From: Agrobacterium rosae
GTDB taxonomy: Bacteria > Pseudomonadota > Alphaproteobacteria > Rhizobiales > Rhizobiaceae
Length of the DNA: 64,000 nucleotides
Assembly (NCBI RefSeq): GCF_002915175.1
Contig: NZ_NXEJ01000003.1
Coordinates: 1 to 64,000, forward strand
Direction: 5' to 3'
This document shows positions 1 to 8,216 of the stretch, in pieces. The position numbers and the translations under genes are program-made. The stretch's first letter is position 1, and every line of letters starts with the position of its first letter. The notes under the pieces were generated by a model. That model saw only the letters and a program-made list of their open reading frames with translations. It was not told the DNA's origin and made no database searches.

Positions 1-38
1 GGTATCTTGCCAAGGTAAAATACCGGGAAAAGACGACA

Positions 39-116
39 TTTTGCCTCCGGCAAAAGTCGGGTAGAGACGCAAACTCTGCGAGTTTGCTCTGGCGCGATAA
101 ATCCCCTCGGGATTTA
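39..116. repeat. Three tandem perfect palindromes with 3-nt loops upstream of tRNA-fMet
   Basis: Three consecutive perfect inverted repeats are seen: TTTTGCC-tcc-GGCAAAA (39-55), GCAAACTC-tgc-GAGTTTGC (69-87) and TAAATCCC-ctc-GGGATTTA (98-116). All have 7-8 bp arms and exactly three loop bases. They lie directly before the initiator tRNA. In rhizobia this tRNA usually follows 5S rRNA at the end of an rRNA operon, so the array may sit in an rRNA-tRNA spacer and act in processing. No 5S sequence is visible in the window, so that placement is inference. Confidence 0.7.
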
Positions 117-125
117 CGCTGGTAA

Positions 126-202
<77 letters not shown>

Positions 203-229
203 AACTTTACGAAAATTCCCACAATCAAG

Positions 230-421
230 ATAAAGAATGCCAAACTCCTCACCACACGTGTCCAGGAGTTGTTTGCGGTGCGCATGAGGGGCGATCTCAC
301 ACGACGCAAGCCGCGCCACCACTTCGGTCTGGGCAGCGGCGCGGAAACGCTGCGCCAGAGGATTCAGAACCTCCAACAATCACATGATGGTGGCTATGTC
401 TTCGTCAACATACAAGGATGA
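230..421 (+). pseudogene. Gene relic downstream of tRNA-fMet, paralogous to 26887
   Basis: An open frame of 63 codons begins with ATA where its relative at 26887 has ATG, and ends with TGA at 419-421. The first 17 residues (starting IKNAKLLTT, then VQELFA) match those at 26887 (MQNIKPLTI, then VQEMFA) in the same frame. The DNA is about 75% identical over 53 nt. Conservation in frame suggests a once-coding sequence that has lost its start codon here. No family is recognised. It lies 27 nt after the tRNA 3' end, a usual integration spot for mobile DNA, so it may be the edge of a lost element. Confidence 0.35.
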
Positions 422-500
422 CGGCTGACGGTCGGGTGTCTTGGCAATATCACGGTGCGGAAAATGCGAGACCAGCCGAAATGTTGTCGGAGAAGCTAGG

Positions 501-1412
501 TCATATGTTTCGTCGCCAAGTCCCAGGAGTTGTCCCCATGAAAGCAGAAAACACCCGCGTGAAGTGGCTCTGGTCCGCAAATCCGCAAGCTACCGCAATT
601 TCGGCGAGCGAAATGCTGGTGGCGCTGATCATGTGCCGGGCGCGATCGATACGTTGGTTCAGGAGCCACTGATAGGGCGTCAGGCCAGTTGCTTCCCGGA
701 AGGCGCGAATGAAATAGCCGCGCGACAGGTTGCAGGCTTCGGCCACATCGGCGATCGACACTTGGCCTTCGACATGTTCGAGAAGGATCGATTTTGCCAT
801 CTCCAGATGCGCGCGAGACAATGTTCGCGCCTTGCTGACGGCAGGGACGGTCTTTCCACCGTAACGCTGAACCAGATAGGTGCCGATAGCCGTCGTCATC
901 TGGTCAACGAACAAAGCATTCGCCTCTTCTGGACGCTGAAGCGCGGGAAGCAGGGCGCGGGCTAGGTTGGCAAGGACGATGTCTTTGCATGCCGTTTCTG
1001 TCGTCAGCAGAGTTACGCCACCCACATCCGCATCTTCCGCAATCTTTGCAAGGGAAGAGGGCGAAATCTGAAACAGCATGAAATCGAAAGGCGTGCTGAG
1101 ATCGGCTTTGTAATTGTCGGAGAGGTCGCGGATGTAGATCGCGTTTTCAGAAAAATCATGGTTGGTTGCATGGTTCTCGTGAAAGATCCGCCGCTGATGA
1201 CCGGTGCGCAATGACACCCCAACCACAAAGCCCTGATTGCTGCCGAAAGTCTTCACCTGATCAAGCGCGGTGGACTGCGTCGCCTTGCGGAAAATGTCTA
1301 TGTTCGAGGATGACAGGCTTTGGTTGATCGACAGTTGCGTCAACGTGCAGCCGAACTTGTCGGAGGTTTTGCCGGGGATGGGGAGGCCTTTATCGTCTGG
1401 AGCGGCACTCAT
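501..1412 (-). CDS. AraC-family transcriptional regulator
   Basis: About 303 residues. The C-terminal third holds the two helix-turn-helix units of the AraC/XylS family: the first around VSIADVAEACNLSRGYF, the second around SLAEIAVACGFADQSHFTR followed by the G-x-TPG-x-W ending. The N-terminal 200 residues form the sensor or dimerisation part (AraC-binding-like), and the ligand is unknown. ATG at 1412 is chosen over the in-frame GTG at 1421 because GGAAGG lies just upstream. It diverges from a second AraC-type gene at 1612, and the 199-nt gap between them probably holds both promoters. No adjacent target gene is obvious. Confidence 0.85.
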   Translation of the reverse strand: MSAAPDDKGLPIPGKTSDKFGCTLTQLSINQSLSSSNIDIFRKATQSTALDQVKTFGSNQGFVVGVSLRTGHQRRIFHENHATNHDFSENAIYIRDLSDNYKADLSTPFDFMLFQISPSSLAKIAEDADVGGVTLLTTETACKDIVLANLARALLPALQRPEEANALFVDQMTTAIGTYLVQRYGGKTVPAVSKARTLSRAHLEMAKSILLEHVEGQVSIADVAEACNLSRGYFIRAFREATGLTPYQWLLNQRIDRARHMISATSISLAEIAVACGFADQSHFTRVFSAFMGTTPGTWRRNI

Positions 1413-1611
1413 GAAACCCACCTTCCTTTTGATTGCAGCAGCGGCGTCCGTTAAGGGCGAAATGGGTTCAGAATTGCAATCAGTTTACTGACTGTAACCA
1501 CTCTACAAGAATGCTTTTATACAAGATAGCCTGACAAATAATGTGTAGAAAACTGCGATAGATGATCCGCAATCAGGCCCGCAACGTAGTTTATGCAAGA
1601 ACGATACAAAT

Positions 1612-2517
1612 GTGAGTGAATGGTTGGCAGTCAGTGAAAAAATTGCAGCGAGCTTTGGTGTAAAAGCGGCAAGAGCATTGGTCATCAGGCCTTTACGGGA
1701 TGCCCAACTCACCGTTGTGCATCTTCAGCAATGTTATGAGCATGGCAACAGCCGCGTCATTCTGGAGCCTGATAACGCATTCCTCGTCATGCTCTATCTT
1801 GAGGATGCCCAGCATTCCGATATCGGGTCGGACGAGCGGTTGGAACCGATCAAGATCTATCGCAAGGCCTCCATCTGTCTCGTGAGTCTGAAACAGGGTG
1901 CGGCGATTTCCATCAATGGTCGGCTGGATGTGCTCGCCTTCCATGTTCCGTTTTCGCATCTTGACGAACTGACCGAGGAAGCAGGCGAGCCTCGGATCGA
2001 TGATTTCCTGACCTGTCGCGGTTTGCGTGATCAGGTGATTCGCAATATGGGCGCAGCGCTTATGCCCATGTTTGACATGCCGGATGAGATGAGGGATACG
2101 CTCGTTCCCCACATCGGTCTCGCCTTCATCGCCCATCTTGCCCATAAATACGGCCGGTCTCCCGCCCAACGTCTTTCGGCATCCGGTCAGCTCACCTCCA
2201 TGCAGGAAAAGCGGATCAAGACCTATATTAATACCAATCTTTCCCGCGACATCGGCGTTGAGGACATTTCCGTGGCCAGCGGCTTTTCGGTGGAAGAGCT
2301 ATCCTCCGGCTTTGAGGAAACGACGGGTCATGCAATTAGCGAGTGGCTGTTGGCCAGCCGAATTGCCAGAGCAAAAGCCTACCTCACCAAGACTGGCGAG
2401 AGCATCGATCAGGTTGCAGAGGCCTGTGGTTTCAGCGACCAGCCGACCTTCATTGAAAATTTCACGCATTCCGTAGGTGTTACGCCGGACGAGTGGCGCT
2501 CGCGCAATCGCCACTAG
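1612..2517 (+). CDS. AraC-family transcriptional regulator
   Basis: 301 residues from a GTG start, although the true start could be slightly downstream. The last 100 residues contain the paired helix-turn-helix of the AraC family, with the second unit SIDQVAEACGFSDQPTF and the terminal GVTPDEWR motif. The N-terminal sensor part resembles that of the divergent neighbour at 501-1412 in layout but not closely in sequence. The genes are head to head, and paralogous AraC pairs of this kind are common near catabolic clusters. It converges on the alpha/beta hydrolase at 2566, with a shared hairpin between the two stops. Confidence 0.8.
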   Translation: MSEWLAVSEKIAASFGVKAARALVIRPLRDAQLTVVHLQQCYEHGNSRVILEPDNAFLVMLYLEDAQHSDIGSDERLEPIKIYRKASICLVSLKQGAAISINGRLDVLAFHVPFSHLDELTEEAGEPRIDDFLTCRGLRDQVIRNMGAALMPMFDMPDEMRDTLVPHIGLAFIAHLAHKYGRSPAQRLSASGQLTSMQEKRIKTYINTNLSRDIGVEDISVASGFSVEELSSGFEETTGHAISEWLLASRIARAKAYLTKTGESIDQVAEACGFSDQPTFIENFTHSVGVTPDEWRSRNRH

Positions 2518-2521
2518 GCTG

Positions 2522-2554
2522 ATGATGCCGACGACACTTGGCCGTCGGCATCAT
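2522..2554. terminator. Bidirectional hairpin between convergent genes
   Basis: ATGATGCCGACG (2522-2533) and CGTCGGCATCAT (2543-2554) form a perfect 12-bp stem with a 9-nt loop. It sits between the stop of the AraC gene and the stop of the convergent hydrolase gene. There is no clear T tract on either side, so it may act as a weak or Rho-assisted terminator for both. Confidence 0.65.
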
Positions 2555-2565
2555 GTTGAGTTGGC

Positions 2566-3546
2566 TTATGCCTTGATGAAGGCCAGCAGGTCGGCGTTCA
2601 GTACGTCGGCATTGGTGGTCAGCATGCCGTGCGGGAGACCGAGATAGGTCTTGATCGTGCCGTTCTTCAGCAACTTGATGGCCTTGTGAGCCGCATCCGC
2701 AATTGGCACGATCTGGTCGTCTTCGCCATGAAGAACCAGCGTTGGCACGGTGATCGTCTTCAGGTCTTCCGTCTGGTCGGTTTCCGAGAACGCCTTGATG
2801 CCATCATAATGAGCCTTTGCGCTGCCCATCATGCCCTGACGCCACCAATTTTGGATCACACCTTCATGAACGGTCGCGCCTTCACGGTTGAAGCCGTAGA
2901 ATGGACCGGCAGCGACATCGCGGAAGAATTGCGCGCGGTTGGCAGCAGTGGCTGAGCGGAAGCCATCGAAGACGTCCATCGGCAGGCCTTCAGGGTTGGC
3001 TTCTGTTTTCAGCATCAGCGGTGGGACGGCGGACACGAGGACGGCCTTCGCGACACGACCGGCAGGCTGGCCGTACTTTGCGACGTAGCGGGCAACTTCG
3101 CCGCCGCCTGTGGAATGGCCGATGTGAACGGCGTTCTTCAGGTTCAATGCTTCGACAACGGCGAACGCGTCGGAAGCGTAATGGTCCATATCATGGCCAT
3201 CGGAGACCTGGGAAGAGCGACCATGGCCGCGACGATCGTGGGCAACCACGCGGTAGCCGTTTGCGAGGAAGAACAGCATCTGCGCGTCCCAGTCGTCGGA
3301 AGACAAGGGCCAGCCGTGATGGAATACGATTGGCTGTGCGTCCTTCGGACCCCAGTCCTTATAGAAGATATCGGTGCCGTCTGTGGTTTTAACGAAGCCC
3401 ATTGTCGTGTCTCCTGTGGTTGGATTTGGGTTTGTGGCAATCGGTGCAGCATGGACTGGGCGGGTTGGAAGCAGCACTCCCGCAGTCATGGCAGCGCCGA
3501 CAAGAAGTGCATCACGGCGGCTCAGAGTAAAACTGTCGTTGGCCAT
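2566..3546 (-). CDS. Exported alpha/beta hydrolase, non-heme haloperoxidase/perhydrolase-like
   Basis: 326 residues. A twin-arginine-type leader ([15 protein letters not shown]) and an alanine-rich stretch to about residue 35 suggest Tat export. The alpha/beta hydrolase fold follows: oxyanion region HHGWPL near 76, nucleophile Ser145 in GHSTGG, acid Asp276 or Asp277 in HGEDD, and His306 in GLPHGM. This is the layout of the cofactor-free chloroperoxidase and arylesterase group, and the natural substrate is unknown. The start has AGGGAG 7 nt upstream. The promoter region at 3620-3672 carries the AATTGCA boxes seen at two other promoters of this cluster, so control by the LysR protein at 9125 is likely. 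Confidence 0.85.
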   Translation of the reverse strand: MANDSFTLSRRDALLVGAAMTAGVLLPTRPVHAAPIATNPNPTTGDTTMGFVKTTDGTDIFYKDWGPKDAQPIVFHHGWPLSSDDWDAQMLFFLANGYRVVAHDRRGHGRSSQVSDGHDMDHYASDAFAVVEALNLKNAVHIGHSTGGGEVARYVAKYGQPAGRVAKAVLVSAVPPLMLKTEANPEGLPMDVFDGFRSATAANRAQFFRDVAAGPFYGFNREGATVHEGVIQNWWRQGMMGSAKAHYDGIKAFSETDQTEDLKTITVPTLVLHGEDDQIVPIADAAHKAIKLLKNGTIKTYLGLPHGMLTTNADVLNADLLAFIKA

Positions 3547-3619
3547 GATGGCTCCCTGTTCGTTTGAAGTGGTTTCGTGTGCAATACGTTTGTCTAAGAA
3601 TGCGTCGAAAACGAACGGC

Positions 3620-3672
3620 TAACAATTGCAACAAAAGTCTCGAATATATTTCGATAATTGCAATAATTCTAT
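3620..3672. promoter_or_regulatory. Candidate LysR operator upstream of the hydrolase gene
   Basis: Two AATTGCA boxes lie at 3624-3630 and 3656-3662. The first is embedded in GCTAACAATTGCA followed by CAA and then a TCGA, and the same context recurs at 5790 before the DoxX gene. The region is AT-rich and lies 75-125 nt upstream of the minus-strand start at 3546. Its position and recurrence suggest an operator; binding by the LysR protein is inferred. Confidence 0.55.
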
Positions 3673-5273
3673 CATGTCGTTTTACCCGGTTTGTTGATTG
3701 TCAGAAGGTGCCGAACCACGGGCTTTTCCGGACCGGTATGGAATGCGATGACCTTGCTCTGAACATCCGCGTCCGCATTGGACACGCGCTTGTGCTGACG
3801 CAAATGCTCTGCCCAGGATTCCACCATGAACCATTCGGTGATCTTCTCGGGGTCGGCGGAGTCTTCTGTAACGCCCCAACCATATGCACCATCGCGACGT
3901 CGTTCGGATGACATCTCATCGAGCGCATGCAGGAACTTGGTGCGGTTGTGCTTCTCTACATGGTAGTCGATCAGGATCAGAACCGGGCCGCGATCATGTG
4001 CGACAGGCTCGGCAACCAGCGGCTCCGGCCAATGGTTGGAGGATACCAGATCCGCATCGCCTGCGGGAAGCTTCACGCGGTGCATGATGAAGCCCGCAAC
4101 CATTAGTCCGGCTGCTCCGATGAGCAGCGTTGACGAGACGCCAACGGCTTCACCGACGGCACCCCATCCAAGGCTGCCCGCCGTCATCGCACCATTGAAG
4201 ACTGTTAGATAAACCGCAAGTCCACGGCCTCTGACCCAGTTGGGCAGAACGGCCTGCGCTGCACCATTCAGGGTCGTCAGCGCCGTGATCCAGGATGCTC
4301 CGAGAAACAGCAGGATGACGATGGCTAGCCATTGAGGTGGGGCCAGAGAAAGAAAGCCCATGACGAGGGCTGTCACGATGGCAGAGCCGAGAAGCAGGCC
4401 ATTGGAATCAAAACGCTCGCGTAGTTTAGGCATCACCAACGCACCGCCAATGGCACCCGCACCGACCGATCCGAGCAGAAGCCCGTAGAAGCTGGCATCA
4501 CCGCCGAGAAGCTGGCGGGCGACGAGGGGCAGGAGTGCCCAGACCGCGCTGGCAAAGGCGAAGAAAATCGCGGCGCGCAGCAGCACCACATGCAGCGGTT
4601 TGCTGGCACGGGTATATCTCAGGCCTGCGCGGAAGGCGCCGAAGAAACCTTCGGACAAAGCGTCGTCCGCATTTTTGGCACGTGGCCACCAGATCAGCGC
4701 CGCTATGACCAGGATATAGCTGGCAACATCAGCGCCATAGGTGACAGCAGCTCCGAAAGCCGCAAGCAGCAGACCACCCGCCGCAGGGCCTATCGACCGG
4801 GCAATGTTGATGCCAAGCGAGTTGAGCGCAACCGCGCCTTTCACATCTTCACGCGGCACCAGTTCGGGAACGATGGCCTGCCATGTCGGCCCCATCAGGG
4901 CTGCGCCGATGCCGCCCAGAAATGTGAGACCGATCAATGCGCTGATCGACAGCATGCCGAGATAGGACAGCGTCATCAGCGATATGCTGACGCTGGCAAG
5001 CAGAAGCTGGATGGCGATAAGGAACTTGCGGCGATCAAGAATATCGGAGAGCACGCCTGCCGGGATTGCCAGAAGGAAGATCGGCAACGTACCGGCGGCC
5101 TGCACAAGAGCCACCGCTGCGGGCGCTGCGGAAAGATCGGTCATCAGCCAGGAACTGGCGACATCGCGCATGAAACTGCCGGTGTTGCCCAGAACGGTTG
5201 CTGCCCAAAGGACTGCAAAAACAGGCTGGCGCAGCGGGGCAAAGCTCCCGCCTGTGGATGTGCGAGCCGTCAT
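3672..5273 (-). CDS. MFS exporter with C-terminal antibiotic-monooxygenase-like domain
   Basis: 533 residues. Residues 1 to about 400 form a major facilitator of the EntS/MFS_3 type, with roughly 12 hydrophobic segments and the DILDRRK motif between the early helices. The last 110 residues (from HDRGPVLILIDYHVE) are soluble and look like a ferredoxin-fold ABM domain, including a WFMVESWAEH segment. This fusion is known in the MFS_3 family, and the cargo is unknown. ATG at 5273 overlaps the DoxX stop by one base (TGATG), so the two are translationally coupled. The shared regulation suggests export of a small compound or product made by this cluster. Confidence 0.8.
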   Translation of the reverse strand: MTARTSTGGSFAPLRQPVFAVLWAATVLGNTGSFMRDVASSWLMTDLSAAPAAVALVQAAGTLPIFLLAIPAGVLSDILDRRKFLIAIQLLLASVSISLMTLSYLGMLSISALIGLTFLGGIGAALMGPTWQAIVPELVPREDVKGAVALNSLGINIARSIGPAAGGLLLAAFGAAVTYGADVASYILVIAALIWWPRAKNADDALSEGFFGAFRAGLRYTRASKPLHVVLLRAAIFFAFASAVWALLPLVARQLLGGDASFYGLLLGSVGAGAIGGALVMPKLRERFDSNGLLLGSAIVTALVMGFLSLAPPQWLAIVILLFLGASWITALTTLNGAAQAVLPNWVRGRGLAVYLTVFNGAMTAGSLGWGAVGEAVGVSSTLLIGAAGLMVAGFIMHRVKLPAGDADLVSSNHWPEPLVAEPVAHDRGPVLILIDYHVEKHNRTKFLHALDEMSSERRRDGAYGWGVTEDSADPEKITEWFMVESWAEHLRQHKRVSNADADVQSKVIAFHTGPEKPVVRHLLTINKPGKTT

Positions 5274-5713
5274 CACTTCGCTCCCTTGGCGAGGTCGGAG
5301 GCGGCAACGAAGACGAACGCACCGGCAAGGCCGAGATGTTCGAAGAAAGCGTTGGTTGCCATCATGCGGTCCATGCCGGGATCCATGTCCCAGAACCGGA
5401 GCGCGATGAAAGTGGCCATTAGCGTGAAGCCCGCAAGTGCTAATGCTCCTGCCCAGCGCAGAACGCCTGATATCACCATGGCAGACGCCGTCAGCTCAAA
5501 AATGATGAAGACGAATGCGAAGACGGCGGCTGGATGCAGGCCAAAATGGTCCATCTCGGCCATGGCACCGTTGAAATCGAAGATTTTGGTCAGCGGACCC
5601 TGAATATAGGCGGCGCAGAGCGCGAGCAGCGCAACGGTACGCGCCGCTGGTATTGCGATAATGCCCTCCAGACCTCTTTTCAGTCGATTGGTGGTAGGTG
5701 TTTGGTAGGTCAT
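5273..5713 (-). CDS. DoxX-family membrane protein
   Basis: 146 residues with four hydrophobic segments, near 24-40, 62-80, 87-105 and 120-140, typical of the DoxX/DoxD family. The family is a mixed group of small quinone-linked or redox-related membrane proteins, so the function here is not defined. AGGAG sits 7 nt before the ATG. It is the first gene of a two-gene operon with the MFS exporter. The upstream gap carries the cluster's AATTGCA boxes. Confidence 0.82.
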   Translation of the reverse strand: MTYQTPTTNRLKRGLEGIIAIPAARTVALLALCAAYIQGPLTKIFDFNGAMAEMDHFGLHPAAVFAFVFIIFELTASAMVISGVLRWAGALALAGFTLMATFIALRFWDMDPGMDRMMATNAFFEHLGLAGAFVFVAASDLAKGAK

Positions 5714-5787
5714 GGCTGCTCCTGCAGGTTGGCCCGGTTTGAAGGGTTGTCGTCTTGCGATGGAGCGATCTTGGGCCGAAAACTTGC

Positions 5788-5840
5788 CGCTAACAATTGC
5801 ATCAATAGTTTCGATTTAATTGCATTTTTTGTAATTATGA
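5788..5840. promoter_or_regulatory. Candidate LysR operator upstream of doxX-MFS
   Basis: AATTGCA boxes at 5795-5801 and 5818-5824 are 23 nt apart, about two helical turns. The first lies in GCTAACAATTGCA-tCAAtAGTtTCGA, nearly the same as at 3620. The region is about 80-120 nt upstream of the doxX start on the minus strand. Confidence 0.55.
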
Positions 5841-5842
5841 GA

Positions 5843-5868
5843 GCGAACGGGCGGCAAGACCCGTTCGC
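5843..5868 (-). terminator. Hairpin after the amidohydrolase gene
   Basis: GCGAACGGG (5843-5851) and CCCGTTCGC (5860-5868) give a perfect 9-bp stem with an 8-nt loop, 15 nt past the amidohydrolase stop on the minus strand. There is no strong T run, but the position is right for a terminator separating this gene from the doxX promoter. Confidence 0.6.
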
Positions 5869-5882
5869 CTGAGCAGGAGCGA

Positions 5883-7865
5883 TCACACCGCCCAGCACGA
5901 GCAACCCAGCGCCCCGAAGAAGCCCTTGAGATCGGCAATCGGCAGTTTCGACGTCCATGCACCTGCATGATCATGGCCGTGAACGCCGCAATCACTCGCG
6001 CAGCCGCAGGAGGTTATGGCCGTGCGGCGCAGCGACCGTTGACCGGCACCTTCCGGTTCGCCCCAGGCGGCATAACCGCCGAACTTTCGAACCGGGGACC
6101 AATCCGGCATGGCTGGCGGCACGTCGTTTTCATCCAGCGCCTTGAAGTCACCCGAACCGTAGACGATCTTGCCTCCGACCATAGTGAGGTCCGATGTCAG
6201 GAACGAGATTTCGTCTTCAGCGCAGGAGAAGAAGTCCTTGTCCGGCACGACGAGATCGGCGAACTGGCCCTTTTCGATGCGACCCTTCTTACCCTCCTCA
6301 TTGGAAAACCATGTGACCTTTTCCGTCCACATGCGCAGCGCGGTTTCCCGGTCCAGGCAGTTTGCGCGCGGATAAAGCTGCATGCCACCGACTGTTTTGC
6401 CCGTTACCATCCACGACAGCGACACCCATGGATTATAGGAGGCGACGCGGGTCGCATCTGTACCGGCTGAGACATGGACGCCCTTGTCCAGCATTTTGCG
6501 GATCGGAGGCGTTGCTTCGGCAACACCGTGGCCATAGCGCTCGGCGAAATATTCGCCCTGATAGGCCATGCGATGCTGGGTTGCGATGCCGCCGCCGAGC
6601 GCCGCGATCCGGTCGATGGAGCGATCCGAAATCGTCTCTGCATGGTCGAAGAACCAGTTCAGGCCTTCAAGCGGTATGTCCTTATTGACCTTTTCGAAGA
6701 CGTCCAGCGCGCGCGTGATTGTTTCGTCATAGGTGGCGTGCAGGCGCCATGGCCAGCGATTTTCTGCCAGAACCCGCACCACCTCTTCCAGCTCGCCCTC
6801 CATCTCCGGGGCCATTTCAGGCCTCGCCTGGCGGAAATCTTCGAAATCGGCTGCGGAAAACACCAGCATTTCGCCTGCGCCATTGTGGCGGAAGTAATCG
6901 TTGCCCTGCTTGTATTTGACCGAGGATGTCCATTTGAGAAAATCCTCTTTCTCTTCCTTCGGCTTTTGCGTGAAGAGATTATAGGCCAGACGAACCGTCA
7001 TCTGGTTTTCGTCGGAAAGTTTCTGGATGACTTCGTAATCATCCGGATAATTCTGGAAACCACCACCCGCATCGATGACGCCGGTAATGCCCAGCCGGTT
7101 CAGTTCCCGCATGAAATGGCGCGTGGAATTGACCTGATAGTCCAGCGGCAGCTTAGGACCCTTGGCCAGCGTGGAATAGAGAATGCCCGCATTCGGCTTG
7201 GCCAGCAGCAGCCCTGTCGGATTTCCGTTGAGATCGCGGGTGATCTCGCCGCCCGGCGGGTTGGGCGTATCACGCGTGTAACCAACGGCGCGAAGGGCGG
7301 CACCATTGAGAAGCGCCCGGTCATAAAGGTGCAGCAGGAACACCGGCGTGTCCGGCGCAATCGCGTTAATTTCTTCGATTGTCGGCAAGCGCTTTTCCGC
7401 AAACTGGTGTTCGGTGAAACCACCAACCACGCGTACCCATTGCGGGGCAGGGGTGTTTGCCACCTGTCGCTTCAGCATATCCATTGCATCGGCCAGCGAG
7501 CGAACGCCATCCCACCGTAGTTCCATGTTGAAGTTCAACCCGCCGCGCACGACGTGGGTATGGTTGTCTATTAGGCCCGGCAGGACGCGTTTGCCTTTGA
7601 GGTCGATGATCTTCGTGTCCGGTCCGGCAAGTGCCATGACATCGTCATCGCTGCCCACTTCGTTAAAGAGACCGTCTTTGATGGCTATGGCCGTCGCATT
7701 GGGGTTGGCACGATCCAGCGTCGTGACGCGACCATTGTGAAGGATGATATCGGGATGCATGGTGTCTGCTCCGGTCTTGTTTGGATCCGCGGCTTTGGCC
7801 GGCGAGAAGATATTGGACAAGGCGAGGCTGGAAGCCGCACCCAGGAATGTGCGGCGCGTCGTCAT
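5883..7865 (-). CDS. Tat-exported amidohydrolase (YtcJ type) with Cys/His-rich tail
   Basis: 660 residues. An N-terminal twin-arginine signal (TRRTFLGAASSLALS) is followed by an amidohydrolase-3 barrel. The metal-site motifs include DNHTHVVRGG near 100, HATYDE and FDHAE in the middle, and SAGTDATR near 490. The family hydrolyses amide or related bonds in small molecules; the substrate cannot be read from sequence. The last 45 residues are unusual: CGCASDCG, then HGHDHAGAW, then GCSCWAV at the very end, so six cysteines and three histidines that could bind a metal. ATG overlaps the xapX stop by one base. It is the last gene of the isochorismatase-xapX-amidohydrolase operon. Confidence 0.85.
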   Translation of the reverse strand: MTTRRTFLGAASSLALSNIFSPAKAADPNKTGADTMHPDIILHNGRVTTLDRANPNATAIAIKDGLFNEVGSDDDVMALAGPDTKIIDLKGKRVLPGLIDNHTHVVRGGLNFNMELRWDGVRSLADAMDMLKRQVANTPAPQWVRVVGGFTEHQFAEKRLPTIEEINAIAPDTPVFLLHLYDRALLNGAALRAVGYTRDTPNPPGGEITRDLNGNPTGLLLAKPNAGILYSTLAKGPKLPLDYQVNSTRHFMRELNRLGITGVIDAGGGFQNYPDDYEVIQKLSDENQMTVRLAYNLFTQKPKEEKEDFLKWTSSVKYKQGNDYFRHNGAGEMLVFSAADFEDFRQARPEMAPEMEGELEEVVRVLAENRWPWRLHATYDETITRALDVFEKVNKDIPLEGLNWFFDHAETISDRSIDRIAALGGGIATQHRMAYQGEYFAERYGHGVAEATPPIRKMLDKGVHVSAGTDATRVASYNPWVSLSWMVTGKTVGGMQLYPRANCLDRETALRMWTEKVTWFSNEEGKKGRIEKGQFADLVVPDKDFFSCAEDEISFLTSDLTMVGGKIVYGSGDFKALDENDVPPAMPDWSPVRKFGGYAAWGEPEGAGQRSLRRTAITSCGCASDCGVHGHDHAGAWTSKLPIADLKGFFGALGCSCWAV

Positions 7866-8155
7866 CAGCCTTTACCTTCAGGCGCGTCTTGTCTGGAGGC
7901 CGCAAGATCGACAGTGGTCTGCCCGCCCTTGGGCATGTGGCCGAACATGTGCGGCTTGATATGGTTGAGCCACGAGACTGCTGCTGGCTCCTTGTTCCAG
8001 ATCGTCTTTGCCAGCGGCACGATCTGCTCGCCAACGAGAATGCCAAGAAGACCGACGAGAGCGATGACGGGCGGGGCGGGTGAGCGGACGTTGAGAAGGC
8101 CGTAAATAACTCCGACGAGGAGGCCGACGGCAAGTGAGAGCAGGTAGATTTTCAT
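7865..8155 (-). CDS. XapX-domain small membrane protein
   Basis: 96 residues from the ATG at 8155; a longer frame to 8272 exists but would overlap the preceding gene and starts with low-complexity sequence. Two hydrophobic segments (residues 3-20 and 28-45) carry the XapX motifs GLLVGVIYGL and PAPPVIALVGLLG-LVGE. The rest is soluble, with an HIKPHMFGH segment. Molecular role unknown. XapX proteins often accompany isochorismatase-like hydrolases and amidohydrolases, as they do here. Confidence 0.85.
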   Translation of the reverse strand: MKIYLLSLAVGLLVGVIYGLLNVRSPAPPVIALVGLLGILVGEQIVPLAKTIWNKEPAAVSWLNHIKPHMFGHMPKGGQTTVDLAASRQDAPEGKG

Positions 8156-8181
8156 CGAAGCGTTCCTTTTCCAAAATGACG

Positions 8182-8207
8182 GCCCCGCCCGACAATTCAG
8201 GCGGGGC
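8182..8207 (-). terminator. Intercistronic hairpin between the hydrolase and xapX genes
   Basis: GCCCCGCC (8182-8189) and GGCGGGGC (8200-8207) form a perfect 8-bp GC stem with a 10-nt loop. It lies inside the operon just after the isochorismatase-like gene, with no T tract. It may lower expression of the downstream genes or protect the upstream message from decay. Confidence 0.5.
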
Positions 8208-8216
8208 AGCTTCAAA

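Noticed and set aside
441-965. Long plus-strand frame over the first AraC gene
   Set aside because: It is the opposite-strand shadow of the AraC gene at 501-1412 and shows no family similarity or ribosome binding site.
4590-5603. 337-codon plus-strand frame
   Set aside because: It spans the antisense of the MFS and doxX genes, is rich in Arg, Gln and Cys as GC-rich shadows are, and crosses two well supported genes.
6474-7520. 348-codon plus-strand frame
   Set aside because: Antisense of the amidohydrolase barrel; no recognisable domain and no start signal.
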